Source of the DNA: Siphonodentalium dalli
Taxonomy: Eukaryota > Mollusca > Scaphopoda > Gadilida > Siphonodentaliidae
NCBI GenBank assembly: GCA_032622095.1
Contig: CP136069.1
Coordinates: 167,020,394 to 167,084,393, forward strand
Direction: 5' to 3'
Length of the DNA: 64,000 nucleotides
Both the position numbers and the translations under genes were made by a program. Positions 35,805-45,945 of the stretch are shown one piece after another (the first letter of the stretch is position 1; the number at the start of each line of letters is the position of its first letter). The notes beneath the pieces were generated by a model. The model saw nothing but the letters and a program-made list of their open reading frames with translations, made no database searches and was not told the DNA's origin.

Positions 35805-36410
35805 GACTTAAAGGGGTACTGTACCCAAGATGTTGTTGTTGGTTTCTATAATCCCCGAGTCGGAGAATAAGGTAACAACTTTTCCATTTATTGAAAGTCT
35901 GTTGAGTACGAAGTATTGTTACGGATGGCAAATTTACCGGAATGCAAAAATACAAATTGTCGTTGTCGAGTAATTTTTGTACAGTTTTCAACCAAATGAA
36001 TCAAATAAACATTATATTATATGCTTAGTAGTCCCATATACTCATTTAAGTTAGTGTATGGTCACTAGTCAATGAGTGGCTTGGGTTTTCTCCCCGTATA
36101 AGCATAATGTTTCAAACGATCGGGTGTGCAATTGTTTTATTAATCCAGTATCCCTCAATTATAATTTGATTACGTTTTGTACACGGAAATTCCAATTTTA
36201 AGAGACGCCATTTTATGGCTGGAGCCATAAAATCAATTTATATTAAATTATTAACTTTTAAATTATTAAATTTTAAGATAGCCTATTAACCTGAGCGTTT
36301 ACAGAATACATCTTCGACTCAAATTACTTATATTTCTATATAGTATCGATAATAGATCGTTGTTATCACCGGGAATTTATTGAAAATGGCGTACAGTACC
36401 CCTTTAAGTC
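35805..36410. mobile_element. Non-autonomous element with 20 bp perfect TIRs containing TTAA
   Basis: GACTTAAAGGGGTACTGTAC at 35805-35824 is the exact reverse complement of 36391-36410. A TTAA sits just outside AGGGGTACTG at both ends (35808-35811 and 36404-36407), as expected for a piggyBac-type target site. The 0.6 kb interior has no transposase. It includes the short hairpin TTTTATGGCTGGAGCCATAAAA (36211-36232). Confidence 0.72.
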
Positions 36411-36939
36411 TTTAATTAAAATGTGATAAAAGCTTGATGGCAGTGATGGCAGTGGTCTAACCGTAGCAGCGAGGGACCCTGCAGTTTGGCCCTGGAGATG
36501 ATACCATTTAAAGGCACGGGCGGCGTTCGTTGCAGAAATATTTATATTTGTTCAAATCGCCATCAACAGAAGGAATATTAAAATATAGATAGTTTTGTTC
36601 ATATGCCAAACATAATCAGCGCGTAAACAGTATATTGTCAAGACGTACGATGGTGTAAGTAAGCAAGAGCCTGCTCGTGTTACAGAAGTTGTGCTTCTGT
36701 TTACATAACACAGCGCAATTCTATTGGTTAATCACACAAAAATGATATAAACGCTCTTTATTATTTCCATGTCAGGAAAACAGTAACAAATAACGCTCTT
36801 TATGTTTACCATATCTGGATCTAAACAAAAGCCAGGTAACGTAATGTTTTTTGCTTTTGTTTATATAACAAAGGGGGGAAAATGACAATAACACAGTTTA
36901 TGCCATAATTCTGATTGGCATACGAACACAGTCTGTCTT
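36411..36939. other. Unassigned stretch left of the foldback element
   Basis: AACGCTCTTT occurs twice (near 36749 and 36793). GGCACGGGCGGCGTTCGTTG (36515) resembles GGCTCGGATGGCTTTCGTTG (40086). No gene is recognised. Confidence 0.4.
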
Positions 36940-37302
36940 ATGGAATCCTATTACGGCCACTTGCTAATGGCGCTTTCGGCGCACTTTTTGTCGCTTTCGG
37001 CGCATCGCGCCGAAAGCGCCGAAAGCGACAAAATGTGCGCCATTAGCGTTGTTTCGGCGCACTTTTTGTCGCTTTCGGCGCTTTCGGCGCGCGCGCCGAA
37101 AGCGACAAAAAGTGCGCCATTAGCGTTGTTTCGGCGCGCGCCGAAAGCGCCGAAAGCGACAAAATGTGCGCCGATCGGCGCACTTTTTGTCGCTTTCGGC
37201 GCTTTCGGCGCACCGCGCCGAAAGCGACAGAAAGTGCGCCATTAGGGCATTCGGCGCGGTGCGCCATTAGCGCATGTATACAATTAAGTATGTGATCAGC
37301 CC

Positions 37303-37645
37303 AGCAGGGGTGCCGGAAGAGGGGGCAGCTGATCCCATGCCCTTGACCAAGGGGGCAGGACTTGCCCTTTTTCTGGAGACAGAAAATGCTGTGTTTAATC
37401 TCGTGTTTTTATAGCAAAATGTAACTTTTTGGGTCCAATTTCACAAGGAATATTAATTTTTTGTCAAAAACGGCCATAAAAACCGACAAATACCTTTAAA
37501 ATAGGGATTTTTGCCACAATGAATTTATGGTTGTTTTTTCCGAGTTTGCGGAGAAAATTCCCTTTTTTGGGCAGAAAAGTGCCATTTTTGTAGGCTCTCC
37601 CCCCCCCCCCCCGATGCCCTTGGATGCTCCCGGCACCTCAGTGCA
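37303..37645. repeat. Repeat with GTGCCGGAAG / CTCCCGGCAC ends
   Basis: AGGGGTGCCGGAAGAGGG on the left and GATGCTCCCGGCACCTC on the right are imperfectly inverted. The interior has AAAACGGCCATAAAAACCG and a run of 14 C (37599-37612). It looks like a small decayed element inside the foldback loop. Confidence 0.4.
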
Positions 37646-38187
37646 GATCGGACATGGCCATATGTGTACAATGTATAGGCCTATGTATCAATTTTAAAAG
37701 GGAGGGGCTGAATTTTGCTGTAGATACACCTCTAAATGCTATAATTTGTCATTATTCAGATTTAAAATTATTTATTAATATGGTACTTAACACATGTATG
37801 AATTTTCACTATAAATGAGTCTAAATATAGTCAAGTGATTAGTATGCATACATTTGAGCAACTTTTTAAGTGAGTGTTGCCGCATGTAATTAAATGTAAT
37901 ATAATGAAAAAGTCTGTTAATAATTGAACACCACAACTGACTGTCACTAGCTGTGATAGACTTGCAGTGAATATATTGATTGAGTAATTGGCAATCATGA
38001 ATATTTTAGTGGGACAAACCCCAGCTTCTGGCATGATTCAGGGTACGTTCATACGCTGGCAAGTTTGCAAGGTACATTTTTGTGGGCATTTCGTCATAGA
38101 AAACCACATGGTGCCAGAATATGAACGGAAATATGCACCTAACATGCATCTTTACCAGAGCGAAAGACATCGGAAGTAACATTTATA

Positions 38188-38303
38188 TAGTTCCACTTGT
38201 ACTACCAGTGCTACCTCCAAATACCTGTATGATTTATTCTTGTGAGATAATTTGCATGATATTTACAGGCAAATTCCGGTAGCATCGTTACCAGTGGAAC
38301 TAC
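38188..38303. mobile_element. Small inverted-repeat element (~116 bp)
   Basis: TAGTTCCACTTGTACTACCA...GTGCTACC at 38188-38214 is mirrored by GGTAGCATCGTTACCAGTGG...AACTA at 38278-38303. It is a likely MITE fragment. Confidence 0.55.
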
Positions 38304-38339
38304 AGAGATTTATTTCGCACGTATACTAGTAGTTAGCCC

Positions 38340-39440
38340 CCCAACTTTGGTCAAAAGTATAACAGTTGGAAATTTCATACTTGCCAAAACATTAGTTGGA
38401 AATTTCACACCAACAATAGGTGAAATATGTTCTTGTAGTTTGATTATAAAACAATTTATTGGGGGGGGGGGAAATGTTCCTATGTTTGGTAAAAACTTTG
38501 GACAGAAATGGTCATCAGTTGGAAATTTTCCAACCTTAGGGGGGGTAACAGATTGGAAATTTCCAACACTTGGAAAGCTTGTGTCCTGGTCCCTCCCCCG
38601 TGGCCAGTCAAAAACTTCTAGTTAATTTAAGAAAACAATATTGTCATACATTTGGTCAACATTGTCATTGGAATTGTCATCAGTAGGAAATTTTCCAACC
38701 TAAGTGGGGGGTGTAGGGTTTAAATTTACAACGGTAGGAAGGCTTGAGGCTAGTGTAGATGTTACGATTTCAAAATTTTCTTGTTAAGATTTCTAAATTT
38801 TCGCACACCGGATCGAACCATGGTCGGCCCGGTGTGTCATTGCCCCACATCCACATGGCCAATACAAAACTGCTAATTAGTTTAGCAAAACAATATTTTA
38901 CTACATTTGGTCAAATTTGTGGACAGAAATGGTCATCACTTGAAGAATTTTCCAACCTGAGGGGAGTATGAGGTTTGAAATTTTCAAATAACTAATAAAT
39001 GTTCAGGTTAAAATATCTGTCAATGTTCTCATACCAGGAATATAGAAATATAAAACCATGGCTTATGAATATATTAGAAATTAGGCCTGACTGAGGTTCA
39101 AGGGGGGGGGGGGGTGCAAATGGAATTATTCAAAAACTTGTGTTGGTCTGATTCTGACTAAAGGGGGGATGCAGTTGGAATTTCCCAAGGTGGACACCCC
39201 CCCCCCCAAACATGTAGTTGAAATTGAAGTCAGAAGAACCCCTCCCCCCAGATTGTGCCATGAAACTTTACTCTGCATAGTGCTTGTAGAGATATTATTC
39301 CATCAGTGCAAAACATGGGAACTTTTTTTATGTTCTAACATGGAACTTTATAACATTGAACAAACAAGGCAGAGAACATGTTGGACTCTCCGTTACCACA
39401 TCCCTGCATCCATGCGAATGGGGGGGGGGGGGTTCAGGAG
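38340..39440. repeat. Degenerate repeats of (A/G)TTGGAAATTT(T)CCAAC with G/C runs
   Basis: Self-complementary phrases such as GTTGGAAATTTTCCAACC (38519) and ATTGGAAATTTCCAACA (38552), with weaker ones near 38367, 38390, 38692, 38940 and 39175, recur beside poly-G or poly-C tracts (38461-38471, 39102-39114, 39197-39207, 39420-39432). The stretch seems to come from an old tandem repeat of roughly 100-250 bp. Confidence 0.5.
39290..39380 (+). repeat. Dispersed repeat (GGGAACTTTTTT...AACATTGAACAAACAAG), copy 1
   Basis: It matches 41430-41525 (ACCAGTACAAAACCTGGGAA, GGAACTTTATAACATTGAAC) in direct orientation, with moderate divergence. Confidence 0.7.
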
Positions 39441-39988
39441 CTGTGGCTTTTGAAGTTCACTCACCTAATTGTAATTCCATATTTCTGATAAAACTTATAG
39501 ATAATTTCACGGTGTGTAAAATTTAGAAAAAAATTGTCAACAATAAACGCCTCCATTTTAATGGCATACAGAAGTTACACCTCGTTACGCATGCCGGAAA
39601 CGCTGCACTTTTTGTCGCTTTCGGCGCTTTCGGCGCTTTCGGCGCATCGCGCCGAAAGCGCCGAAAGCGACAAAATGTGCGCCGATCGGCGCACTTTTTG
39701 TCGCTTTCGGCGCTTTCGGCGCGTTACTAACGGCGCATATTTTGTCGCTTTCGGTGCGCGCCGAAATAACGCTAATGGCGCACATTTTGTCGCTTTCGGC
39801 GCACCGCGCCGAAAGCGCCGAAAGCGCCGAAAGCGACAAATAGTGCGCCGTTACGGCGCACTTTTTGTCGCTTTCGGCGATTTCGGCGCGTTACTAATGG
39901 CGCACTTTTTGTCGCTTTCGGCGCTTTCGGCGCATCGCGCCGAAAGCGCCGAAAGCGCCATTAGCAAGTGGCCGTAATAGGATTCCAT

Positions 39989-40095
39989 ACTGTCTATATC
40001 TTACTATTCCTTCTGTTTATGGCGGTTTTTGACGGAGGTAATATTTTAACACCATACCCACCCCAACACCGCCCGTATCTTTAAAGGCTCGGATG
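39989..40095 (+). repeat. Dispersed repeat, copy 1 of CTGTCTATAT...CGCCCGTATCTTTAA
   Basis: Aligned with 40968-41072, both copies share TTTATGGCGGTTTT, TATTTTA, ATACCCACC and CGCCCGTATCTTTAA. The foldback element ends exactly where this copy begins. Confidence 0.65.
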
Positions 40096-40930
40096 GCTTT
40101 CGTTGTAGGTTTTCATTTAGAAGTCACAGTTACGAAATTATGAACATTTCCTCAAGAATATATCAATGGTATAGTATAATGATAGTATGAATGTGATATT
40201 ATCCACAAAACACACTTTGTGTGAGAGAAAATGCAGTTCGATTGTCGTTATGTTTTTCGCGTTGGTTTCTTTATCAGCAGAATCATGAAGTTATCCGCAT
40301 ATATTTCCGGAAATCGTCCACTGGTCTCGCGAATCTTCCGCATAAATGACAACCACTTGTTTGCATAACAACATTCGCTGTGCGCTATACGATTTATTCT
40401 TCATGTGTCAGATTTATCATAAACTCAAAGGCAATCGCCAATTAGCGATAAAAAATGTATAATAAACATGCAGAAACAAGAAAGGAATGATATCGAGATG
40501 ACAAAGTATTGAGTAATATCTTTATTTAGACGAGCGTGCATGCGTAAATACCATATTTGATATGTGGCGTTAATACGAACTGGATTAGTAAAAAATAATC
40601 TCTTTGAAGAAAAAAACAATACTAATTGGGTACGGTTCATGTTTTCTGTCTGATCATTCCCCAATCATGAAGTAGTATAGTACATTAGCTGGATTTAACT
40701 GCCAACGGGTATGGTATGCACCGATTAAAATAAGACTTGATTTGAATGACATAATTAGTTTTATCTCCGCCTTCCAAAACGGCGCGCCCTCTAGAAACAA
40801 CAGTAAATCTTCGTCGGTCTTCGGCAAGCTCCGAGCGTTTGTTTGTACACATATATTCTGTAACGTTATTTGGCTTTTGTTTACAAACAGAGCGTATGCT
40901 CCTGACAATACGCGATATCTGTGATTAGTA
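40096..40930. other. Unassigned stretch
   Basis: Short frames only (60-84 codons), unrecognised. I saw no strong repeat here. Confidence 0.4.
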
Positions 40931-41072
40931 TCAGAACAAAAACTGTCTATATTTTAATCAGAACAAAAACTGTCTATATTTTAATATGCTTACTATTTAT
41001 GGCGGTTTTAGCGGAAGTGACTATTTTACAGCAATACCCACCGCGAAGCCCGCCCGTATCTTTAAGCATATA
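40931..41072 (+). repeat. 27 bp tandem duplication plus dispersed repeat copy 2
   Basis: TCAGAACAAAAACTGTCTAT plus ATTTTAA occurs twice in a row (40931-40984) and leads into the second copy of the CTGTCTATAT...GTATCTTTAA repeat. The 165-codon plus-strand frame starting at 40921 depends on this duplication and is not believed. Confidence 0.75.
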
Positions 41073-41403
41073 TAATGTCTATCGACTGGCACGTGCACGC
41101 AATCAGAAACGTAGCAATCAAGGCATATTGATTAGTATTGGCGTCTATATCCAATACTTATCCATGCTATTCATGGATGTCCCATTCAGTTTCAGATCCT
41201 GTTTATTGAACACCTCTTCACAATTCCTGTTCGCGTTCAGTGATTTCTTGTTCAGACAATGCTGCACGCGGATATACACTTGTGTACCCACAAGGCAACG
41301 TTGGACGCCCACTTTCGATTCCAAGCACAGGTTTCATAAGAAGCGATTAATTTATTGCTTTTCTTTGACACTTTTTTGTGATACTCTAGATCATGCCATG
41401 GAC

Positions 41404-41886
41404 CTCTGCTCTGACTAACGTCCGTAGAAATCATATTTCACCAGTACAAAACCTGGGAACTTTTTTATTATCTGACCCGTTCTGACAGGGAACTTTATAA
41501 CATTGAACAAACAAGACAGGGAATATATTTCTTTGTCAATACTTGTTCCTCAATAATATACTTCACATAAAGGGGTGGTCTCATCTCGAGATTGCATGCT
41601 ATGCTGTGACTTGTGTGTGCCTATATATCGCAATAAACATTGAATTAATTCCATGATTGTAAGCGACGCAAAGCAAAATCGCTCACAAAGTCACTTAAAT
41701 CTTGAAATTTCGAGTTGGGACCTTCACCCACAGTGAAGTAAATTATTAAGGAACGGATAATAATTAAGAAATATATTCCCCGTTTTATTTTTTCGACTTC
41801 ATAAGGTTCCCTGTCAAAAGTTCAAAGAGTCCCCAGGTGTTGTACTGGTGGAATATGATCTCCATACGGTTGTTAGCAAGAGCAGA
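41404..41886. repeat. Inverted repeat, ~90 bp arms, 300 bp spacer
   Basis: TTTCACCAGTACAAAACCTG (41434) with CTGACAGGGAACTTTA is repeated inverted at 41801-41886 (TTCCCTGTCAAAAGTTC, CAGGTGTTGTACTGGTGGAA). A direct repeat, AAGAAGCGAT(T)AA(C)TTTATTGCTTTTCTT, lies outside at 41336 and 41921. The structure mixes direct and inverted order. Confidence 0.65.
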
Positions 41887-42447
41887 AATGCGTGGCATGT
41901 TCTACTGAACAGGTTGCGTAAGAAGCGATAACTTTATTGCTTTTCTTATAATTTGACATATATGCTTCCAATTGTTTGTGGTTCTCATGTAAGACACATT
42001 ATCTGATTCTGAATTTCATTAGTGCAGTTGAATCAGCAACACAGATTTAAACGTACATTTTCGAAATCATTGGTGTACATGACTATTTAATAACTATTTA
42101 TGGTCAATTTCATCCGTCTCACTTCAACTGTGTATATTGCTTGAAATGCCTTTCATGTTACGTCTCTGCCTTGGACGAGGCTACACTGCATGGTAGGCCC
42201 GAAAGTAACAATTCGATCCATATTAGCACAACAGTTAGATGTCATATTCCTGGATCGAAGGAACCCCACGAAGACAGTGTAGTGACATGCATCATATATA
42301 TAATAAACACTATGGTATACTTTGATAATCGGCGCACATTTAAGTGAGTGTCACTAGTGCTATCGAAATCAAATTTGTTTTTTCCTAATTTATATATTAT
42401 CAATAAGTGTTTAAGTGGTCCTCAGAATACGTAAATGAGTGCGTATT

Positions 42448-42570
42448 AGTTAAAGTGATGTGAACCACTCCGATAGGGTCATCAAATTTAAATGGAGAAT
42501 AATCTTGCTCAAAGTAGTATTTTTTACAAATATTATATCCAAATTGACAACAAACACCGTCATTCTTATA
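42448..42570 (+). repeat. Dispersed repeat (AAAGTGATGTGAACCACTCC), copy 1
   Basis: It is shared with 48822-48935: GTTAAAGTGATGTGAA, ATGGAGAATAATCTTG, CAAAGTAGT, TTTTTTACAAATA and TATCCAAATTGACAA appear in the same order. Confidence 0.75.
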
Positions 42571-42910
42571 TATTAATTAAATACAGTGACTCTCGATGGC
42601 GAAATCGTTTTCGTTAGCTTATCGCAGATAGGATCGTCCCGAATCGAGAAGTAAATATTTACAATTGCGCGCAGTTCAGACGATGTTTTCTACGGAGAGT
42701 GGTAAGGTCGATTTGTTTGAAATTTGCGGCGATGTTACGAGAATGATATATTCCTCCATGCAGTTGGCATATTTAGCGCCTGAATACTAACTTATTAGTT
42801 TCACGCACCCGAATAAGTACATAATATGTCTTTAAACACATTTAATGTATTTATCCAATCTGCACCATGCACGTATACAGGCAGAGTTCAATACCATCGA
42901 TATGATGGTC

Positions 42911-43597
42911 TGACCACTATCATCACGTATACAGAATGTAAGGAAAATTTACATAGTTATATTCAAAACGTTTGTCGGTTACATGTGACCCGCCATATCA
43001 AATCCAATCGTAAGTCGGGATTTGTTTACCCTGTGCCAATGCATTCTCTTATATATGCGAGTCGACCATAGGTCGTCTCGCATATATAAGAGAATGCATT
43101 GGCCTAACAATTTTTTATCATTTTTTTTAAATAAATGTTTCTAACAATCTTTAGGACATAAAATAAAAAAGACCCATTACCCTGCAGGGAGCCCCACACA
43201 TATATAGAAGCATATAGAAGAGTGTCGTCTGCTCATGTTTGTCTGGGGCTCTGTATGGGTGAAATTATAAAATTGTTAAAGAATACAAGGAAAAATTATT
43301 AAAATTGTAAAAAATTGTTAGGCCAATGCATTCTCTTATATATGCGAAGCGACCTATGGTCGACTCGCATATATAAGAGAATGCATTGGCACAGGGTAAA
43401 AAAATCCCGACATCCGACTGGATTTGATATGGCGGGTCACATATGTCAATCATTTCGATTTAATTAGTCCAATTTCCAAAGAAAATACAGTTCGGTTTTC
43501 TCAGGAAAAAATGCAAAGTTAATATTAACCGACAAAATTCAATATAAGTTTCTTTCAAAGTTTCTTTACATTCTGTATACGTGGTGGCAGTGGTCAC
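42911..43597. mobile_element. Foldback element with a 27 bp hairpin nested in each arm
   Basis: The outer arms (TGACCACT...CGTATACAGAATGTAAG at 42911-42943; mirrored by CTTTACATTCTGTATACG...AGTGGTCA at 43565-43597) continue inward through TGACCCGCCATATCAAATCC and its complement. Each arm ends in a perfect hairpin: 43035-43103 and 43322-43390, with GCCAATGCATTCTCTTATAT...GCGAG stems around a smaller CGACC/GGTCG hairpin. The ~220 bp centre has no coding sequence. Confidence 0.82.
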
Positions 43598-43617
43598 ACC
43601 AGCGTATCGAGGGTATT

Positions 43618-43920
43618 TATCTACCTATTTTTGCAATAACAACCGGACAGTGGTGTAACAAAAGCCAGAATAACTCCAGGGTTGAAACGCCATGGGGTTT
43701 TTAAAAGCACGCTGTGGGAATTGCAAAGCCTCGGTTGCACATACGAAAAGTCTAAGTTAAAGTCTGTATAGTTCAAGTCTGTATAGTGTCTACCTATTTC
43801 GTCCATAACAACTAAACAGTGATGTAACAAAGGCCAGAATAGCTCCAGGGTTTTAAAAGCACGCTGTGTGAATTGCAAATCCTCGTATACACATACCAAC
43901 AGGCAGAGTTCAAGTCTGTA
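43618..43920 (+). repeat. Tandem dimer, ~168 bp period
   Basis: CTACCTATTTTTGCAATAAC begins copy 1 and CTACCTATTTCGTCCATAAC begins copy 2 near 43790. Both contain GATGTAACAAAGGCCAGAAT-like text, CTCCAGGGTT, TTTTAAAAGCACGCTGTG and CAAGTCTGTAT. Copy 2 lacks ~20 bases. Confidence 0.8.
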
Positions 43921-45190
43921 TTCACCTTATTGCATGTATCCTACGTGCTAACAGGAAGATCGCAAATGCAAGCAATTGTCTGAGATTGCAGTTAGTTGTA
44001 AACATCCATTGACTGGTACAATAAAAATCGAAAATGTTCTCAAGACAAATCGAAAGGACGTGTCGCCTTCACTTGTAAGCTCTAATATGTCCTTCCAATC
44101 GATACCAACTTTCTATGCCTGCCATAATCGACGGACAGTTTTTAAGAGGCAATCAGATGCATTCGTGTGTATTAAGTGCATCTACATACGCACGCATGTG
44201 GTCTATATATGTCATAATTATATATGCCATTCCTGGTCATAAGTTGTAGAATTTATTTGGAGATTCTTGAAACGGATTGTATCTGTAACGAATAAAAATC
44301 GAAAGTAGTGAGTGAGTTCCTTCGCCCCCAAGGCCCGGCTTAACTCAGAAATATCTATACTAGTGTCGTATGTCCACTGTGGTCACATGAGTCCGATGAC
44401 TCGAATTTGACCCAGGGGGGTCCGGGCACGTATGTCGGGTTGGGTGGGTTCCTATTTACATGTCAATGTGAACATCCATGACAAATAGTATGCACAAAAA
44501 TTCATATTATACAGCTGTTTACAATGAATTCCCCCTGCAAATCTCTGTTTTAGTGTTAAAAGGAGGTGGGTGTCCAAAAATGGTCGGAAAAAACTGCCGA
44601 AAATGGAAACAAATTTGGACGCGGGGTGGGTGGGTCCCAACAACGGTCGAAAGTAAAACAATCAGCATACGTGCGCCTGGATTTTTTTTTCGATCACCAC
44701 CCCCCCCCCCCCGTTTGGCCAGGTAATTGTGCCATATTCCATGACTTATTCGCCACGTTAAGGTTCTTTAACATGCGCGCATTGATGCAGACAGGACAGC
44801 CATTAATTAGTGTCAGTTCACCATCCGACGTGGTACCTAGCACAGAATCATCCCTGGACATGACTGTATGAGTGGAGCAGATGTACGAAATTTATCCAGT
44901 ACGCTTTCGATGTGTATGAGATTATATCATCGATGGCCGATTCGTGATGCGAGCTATCATAGCGTCGCTGACCTCTCTCACACATGGACGATGTCCAAAT
45001 ACCAGAATTTACAAGATTCTTGTAAATTGGAGAAAATACGTGTTCAATAATAATTTTGTCGCCGACAACACAGACTGATCACATAATACCAGAATCGTGT
45101 TCAAACCGGTCCATAAATAATGAGTTTCCCATATATATAATTGTCTGTATCTGTAGTTGTTACGTCCTAGTGACCAAAGCTGGCTTTTAC
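43921..45190. other. Unassigned stretch
   Basis: No gene is recognised. A 13 C run at 44700-44712 and GGTGGGTGGG-type G-rich text near 44425-44635 are the only notable features. Confidence 0.4.
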
Positions 45191-45945
45191 AGGACGGTGT
45201 GATGAGCGCTATTTTTGTTCTCCCAGAGCCGCCTTGAATGTTTCTAGGTCGGCGGCATTAACTTTGTTCCAGTCAAGTACAGTCCTCGGAAAGAAGGAAT
45301 ATCCGTATAGGTCTGTGTTTGTATGAATTGGTTCGTATGCACTTTCGTTATTTGTGGTTAGTTTCTCCACGATGTTGTCACTAACAAAGTCCTTGAATTT
45401 TATGGGTTTCTTTTTCCTCTTTGGGCGGTAGTTTCTTAGGTAGTGTTCGGAGTTGATACCCGGGGCTGATCCCTTAACCACTTTGTAAAATAGTGTCAGT
45501 CTCTGTTCCTTTCTTCTTGGTTCTAGGGTTGGTAGTTGAAGTTCACTGAGCATTGATGTTACACAGCCTTTCTCTCTCGTTCGGTAGTCCTGTTTTATAA
45601 ATATTGCTGCTTTGCGTTGCACCTTCTCCAGTTTTGTCTTGTCCTTTTCATAGTGTGGATCCCAGATTGTTGCTGCATACTCTAGCTGAGGGTGGACTAA
45701 TGCTATGTATGCCGTTTTTCTAAGATCCATTTGGCAGTACCTGAGATTTCGCCGAAGGAAGTCGAGGGTGGAGTTTGCCTTCTTCGTGGTGGACTCGATG
45801 TGGTGCTGCCACTGCATGTCATTGGCTAATTGGACGCCAAGGTATATACGGGTTGTTTGTGACTTCTTGGAGTATCTGCCCTGCTAGTTGGTAGGTTTTG
45901 CGTGAGTCTATCTTGTCTGCGTATGCCGTAGTAATATATATCCTA
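45191..45945 (-). pseudogene. LINE relic: CR1/Jockey-type reverse transcriptase tail
   Basis: The minus-strand frame 45817-45209 (202 codons) covers the end of the reverse transcriptase domain and the C-terminal tail. Recognisable blocks are the thumb region KANSTLDFLRRNL, LVHPQLEYAATIWDPH, KLEKVQRKAAIFI, LQLPTLEPRRKEQRLTLFYK, RNYRPKRKKK, YGYSFFPRTVLDWN and a final FKAALGEQK before the stop. Upstream, YLGVQLAND continues in frame to about 45850. There a frameshift joins it to YQLAGQILQEVTNN from another frame. The homology is lost near 45945, where a Helitron end begins. The FADD active-site box is absent, so this is a 5' truncated or interrupted dead copy. Confidence 0.88.

Larger units (their letters stand above)
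36940..39988. mobile_element. Foldback-like element, 3.05 kb, arms built of GC-rich hairpin repeats
   Basis: The outermost 43 bases at each end are perfect inverted repeats (36940-36982 and 39946-39988), beginning ATGGAATCCTATTACGG. Inside each end lies ~0.3 kb of back-to-back palindromes made from GGCGCACTTTTTGTCGC, CTTTCGGCG 9-mers and their complements (left 36969-37265, right 39600-39965). Drosophila FB elements have the same plan, long inverted repeats composed of short tandem repeats. The ~2.3 kb middle holds degenerate repeats but no transposase. Direct target duplication is not clear: CTGTCTTA lies left and CTGTCTAT lies three bases beyond the right end. Confidence 0.8.

Noticed and set aside
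36940-37245. 101-codon frame rich in Ala, Ser and Lys
   Set aside because: It is a translation of the GGCGC...TTTCGG palindromic arm. A similar frame appears on the opposite strand and in the other arm.
40921-41418. 165-codon plus-strand frame, the longest outside satellite repeats among unrecognised ones
   Set aside because: It begins in a 27 bp tandem duplication, overlaps a dispersed repeat, and shows no motif. It is most likely chance.
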